Below are positions 62,839-64,000 of a stretch of 64,000 bases of DNA, in pieces (position 1 is the first letter of the stretch; every line of letters begins with the position of its first letter). The stretch covers positions 124,001 to 188,000 of the forward strand of contig JBPJFZ010000008.1 of NCBI GenBank assembly GCA_051208035.1. The letters run 5' to 3'. Both the position numbers and the translations under genes were made by a program. Source of the stretch: JACKOB01 sp024234575 (GTDB lineage: Bacteria; Pseudomonadota; Gammaproteobacteria; Pseudomonadales; Oleiphilaceae). Under the pieces are notes generated by a model, which saw nothing but the letters and a program-made list of their open reading frames with translations, was not told where the DNA came from and did not search any database.

Positions 62839-64000
62839 ATGGGAAAGAAAATACTACTTTTGAACAGTTTGATACTGACCCTGCTGGTAGGCTGCGGTGG
62901 CGGCTCGTCATCTGGTGGTAATGCTGATTCTGGCGGTGACTCGGGCGGTAATACCGGAGGCGACACTGGTGGCGGTACCGGCGGAGACACGGGGGGCGGC
63001 ACGACTAAAACCAGTGAGTGTACCGGCGTGAAGTCAACATTTCTGGCGGCATCCTCTGAGCGCGCAGAGATCTCCCGCACGCTATCGAGCAGTAATGCCG
63101 CGCCAATAGACGAAAGGACCGCTGCCGCGCTCTTTGACGTGCAGGGCGCTATAACCATTCCCGGTGGCGTGATGGTTGATTCAGACACCGCCGACCCAAA
63201 GTCTGAAAAATTCAAATCCAATAACACCATTGCTGATGCGCAGCCCATTATCAACCCGGTTTCTTTGGCGGGGTATGTAAGCACTCGTTCGGGAAATCAT
63301 ACGACATCAACCATTTTTACTCGTTTTTCTTACCCTACTGACCTGGATGACTTTTTTAAGGTCTCTCTCAAAGCCAATCAGATTGTGACCTTGTATTCTG
63401 TCGATAGCCTTGATAGCTCTTCGCAAGCCCTTTGCCTGCTTGATCAAAATGGTGTTGAGACCTTTACCTCAACAAGTGGCAATGCAGTGAAAACGCTGAC
63501 GGTTCCCAAAGATGGTAATTATATCGTTCAGGTTCGTGCTAAAGGTACGGCAGCGCTGTATCAGTTGATAATTGGTCAAGGGTCACTCACTGGTTCAGAT
63601 GCACTTTCTGTCGGGCCGGTGAACGCCGCAGGGGCGTTACTTGATGAAGACTTGCCGTTTGTGGCAAATCAGGTGCTGGTCAGCTTTAAAGCGCCTATCG
63701 GGGTACAATCGTTCGCCTCAGGTGTGACGTTGCAAAGAGAACTATTGGCAGCATCACCTACATTTACGGCCTCTGGTGCCCAGGTGCTGGGTGGTGAAAA
63801 CAAGTATGGTCTATTGCTTGATATTGCTAATCTGGCTGCCAGCCATCAACAAAAACGAGCGGCACAGTTCGCCCAAGGGGTGACCGTTGATGAGGAAAAA
63901 CTGGCGAAACAAGCCACCTTGGACAGTATAAAATGGCTGCGACAGCAAGATGATGTTGCATTTGCCGAGCCCAACTATATTCGCAAAGCGATGTTTACGC
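62839..64000 (+). CDS. Lipoprotein, probable S8 (subtilisin-family) peptidase, N-terminal part
   Basis: An exported protein cut by the window edge after 387 codons. The lipobox LVGC (about 15-18) is followed by a Gly/Asp/Thr/Ser-rich linker (about 19-54) of GGD-TGG-type repeats. Residues about 140-250 form a beta-rich domain resembling a bacterial pre-peptidase C-terminal fold (DDFFKVSLKANQIVTLYSV). Next comes a propeptide-like region ending VAFAEPNYIR, the usual sequence just before a subtilase catalytic domain. The catalytic triad is outside the window, so the peptidase call is inferred from the propeptide. An AGGAAAG ribosome site precedes the ATG. Confidence 0.72.
   Translation, partial: MGKKILLLNSLILTLLVGCGGGSSSGGNADSGGDSGGNTGGDTGGGTGGDTGGGTTKTSECTGVKSTFLAASSERAEISRTLSSSNAAPIDERTAAALFDVQGAITIPGGVMVDSDTADPKSEKFKSNNTIADAQPIINPVSLAGYVSTRSGNHTTSTIFTRFSYPTDLDDFFKVSLKANQIVTLYSVDSLDSSSQALCLLDQNGVETFTSTSGNAVKTLTVPKDGNYIVQVRAKGTAALYQLIIGQGSLTGSDALSVGPVNAAGALLDEDLPFVANQVLVSFKAPIGVQSFASGVTLQRELLAASPTFTASGAQVLGGENKYGLLLDIANLAASHQQKRAAQFAQGVTVDEEKLAKQATLDSIKWLRQQDDVAFAEPNYIRKAMFT

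Noticed and set aside
62808..63284. Minus-strand frame rich in proline and serine
   Set aside because: It is the antisense of the Gly/Asp repeat linker of the lipoprotein; the composition follows from that.
1..64000. CRISPR arrays, tRNA, rRNA, insertion sequences and phage genes
   Set aside because: Searched by eye on both strands; no regular short repeats, cloverleaf termini, transposase or integrase motifs were found.

Overview
The window looks like chromosomal DNA of a marine, aerobic or facultative gammaproteobacterium, perhaps of the Cellvibrionales/Oceanospirillales kind. This rests on the Gram-negative envelope proteins (TonB receptor, porins, OmpA, RND pump), the PhoPQ-type system, Mpl and UbiX, NtrC/sigma-54 regulation, and abundant c-di-GMP and 7TMR-DISM signalling. 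The taxonomic guess is inference. I see no rRNA, tRNA, CRISPR array, integrase, transposase or prophage.

Layout. 1-3.9 kb: a B12-riboswitch-controlled TonB receptor cut by the window edge, a LysR regulator, a DUF1127 protein and an unknown gene, followed by a nested inverted repeat. 3.9-8.5 kb: a nitrate-reductase-type molybdoenzyme and a DmsB-DmsC fusion, behind a sigma-54 promoter with an NtrC-like enhancer. 8.5-9.4 kb: a YcnI-like protein and a small lipoprotein. 9.9-15.1 kb: four tightly coupled genes encoding a coiled-coil protein, a membrane OmpA protein, a Ras-like GTPase and a GGDEF-EAL protein; this is my best candidate for an undescribed system. 15.1-18.5 kb: a coupled CotH-VTC-DUF4956 operon. 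18.6-27.6 kb: a MalT-type regulator, a patatin, an RND pump with its adaptor, and a divergent TetR. 27.8-34 kb: a family 3 periplasmic binding protein, a tandem duplication of a porin plus small phosphate-binding-like protein pair, and a chemoreceptor.

34-40 kb: an alpha/beta hydrolase, a PhoPQ-like pair with a PepSY-like protein, a glycine-zipper surface protein and a PPi-type phosphofructokinase. 40-48 kb: a P-type cation ATPase, SbtA and a PII-like SbtB (bicarbonate uptake), mpl-ubiX-DUF815 as a coupled run, and a RhuM-family gene carrying a 29-bp palindrome. 48-56.6 kb: two large 7TMR-DISM hybrid histidine kinases around a small four-helix membrane protein; the second kinase ends in an output domain I cannot name. 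57-64 kb: an SGNH esterase, an amidase, PPK2 with a small partner, a membrane GGDEF protein, and the first part of a lipoprotein that looks like a subtilase.

How the genes fit together. Three themes recur: c-di-GMP and phosphorelay signalling (two GGDEF proteins, three histidine kinases, one chemoreceptor), phosphate or polyphosphate handling (VTC domain, PPK2, PPi-type PFK, phosphate-binding-like proteins), and nutrient uptake (B12, nitrate, bicarbonate). Start codons were adjusted where a Shine-Dalgarno sequence, a signal peptide or family alignment favoured a start other than the longest frame; these cases are stated in the entries.
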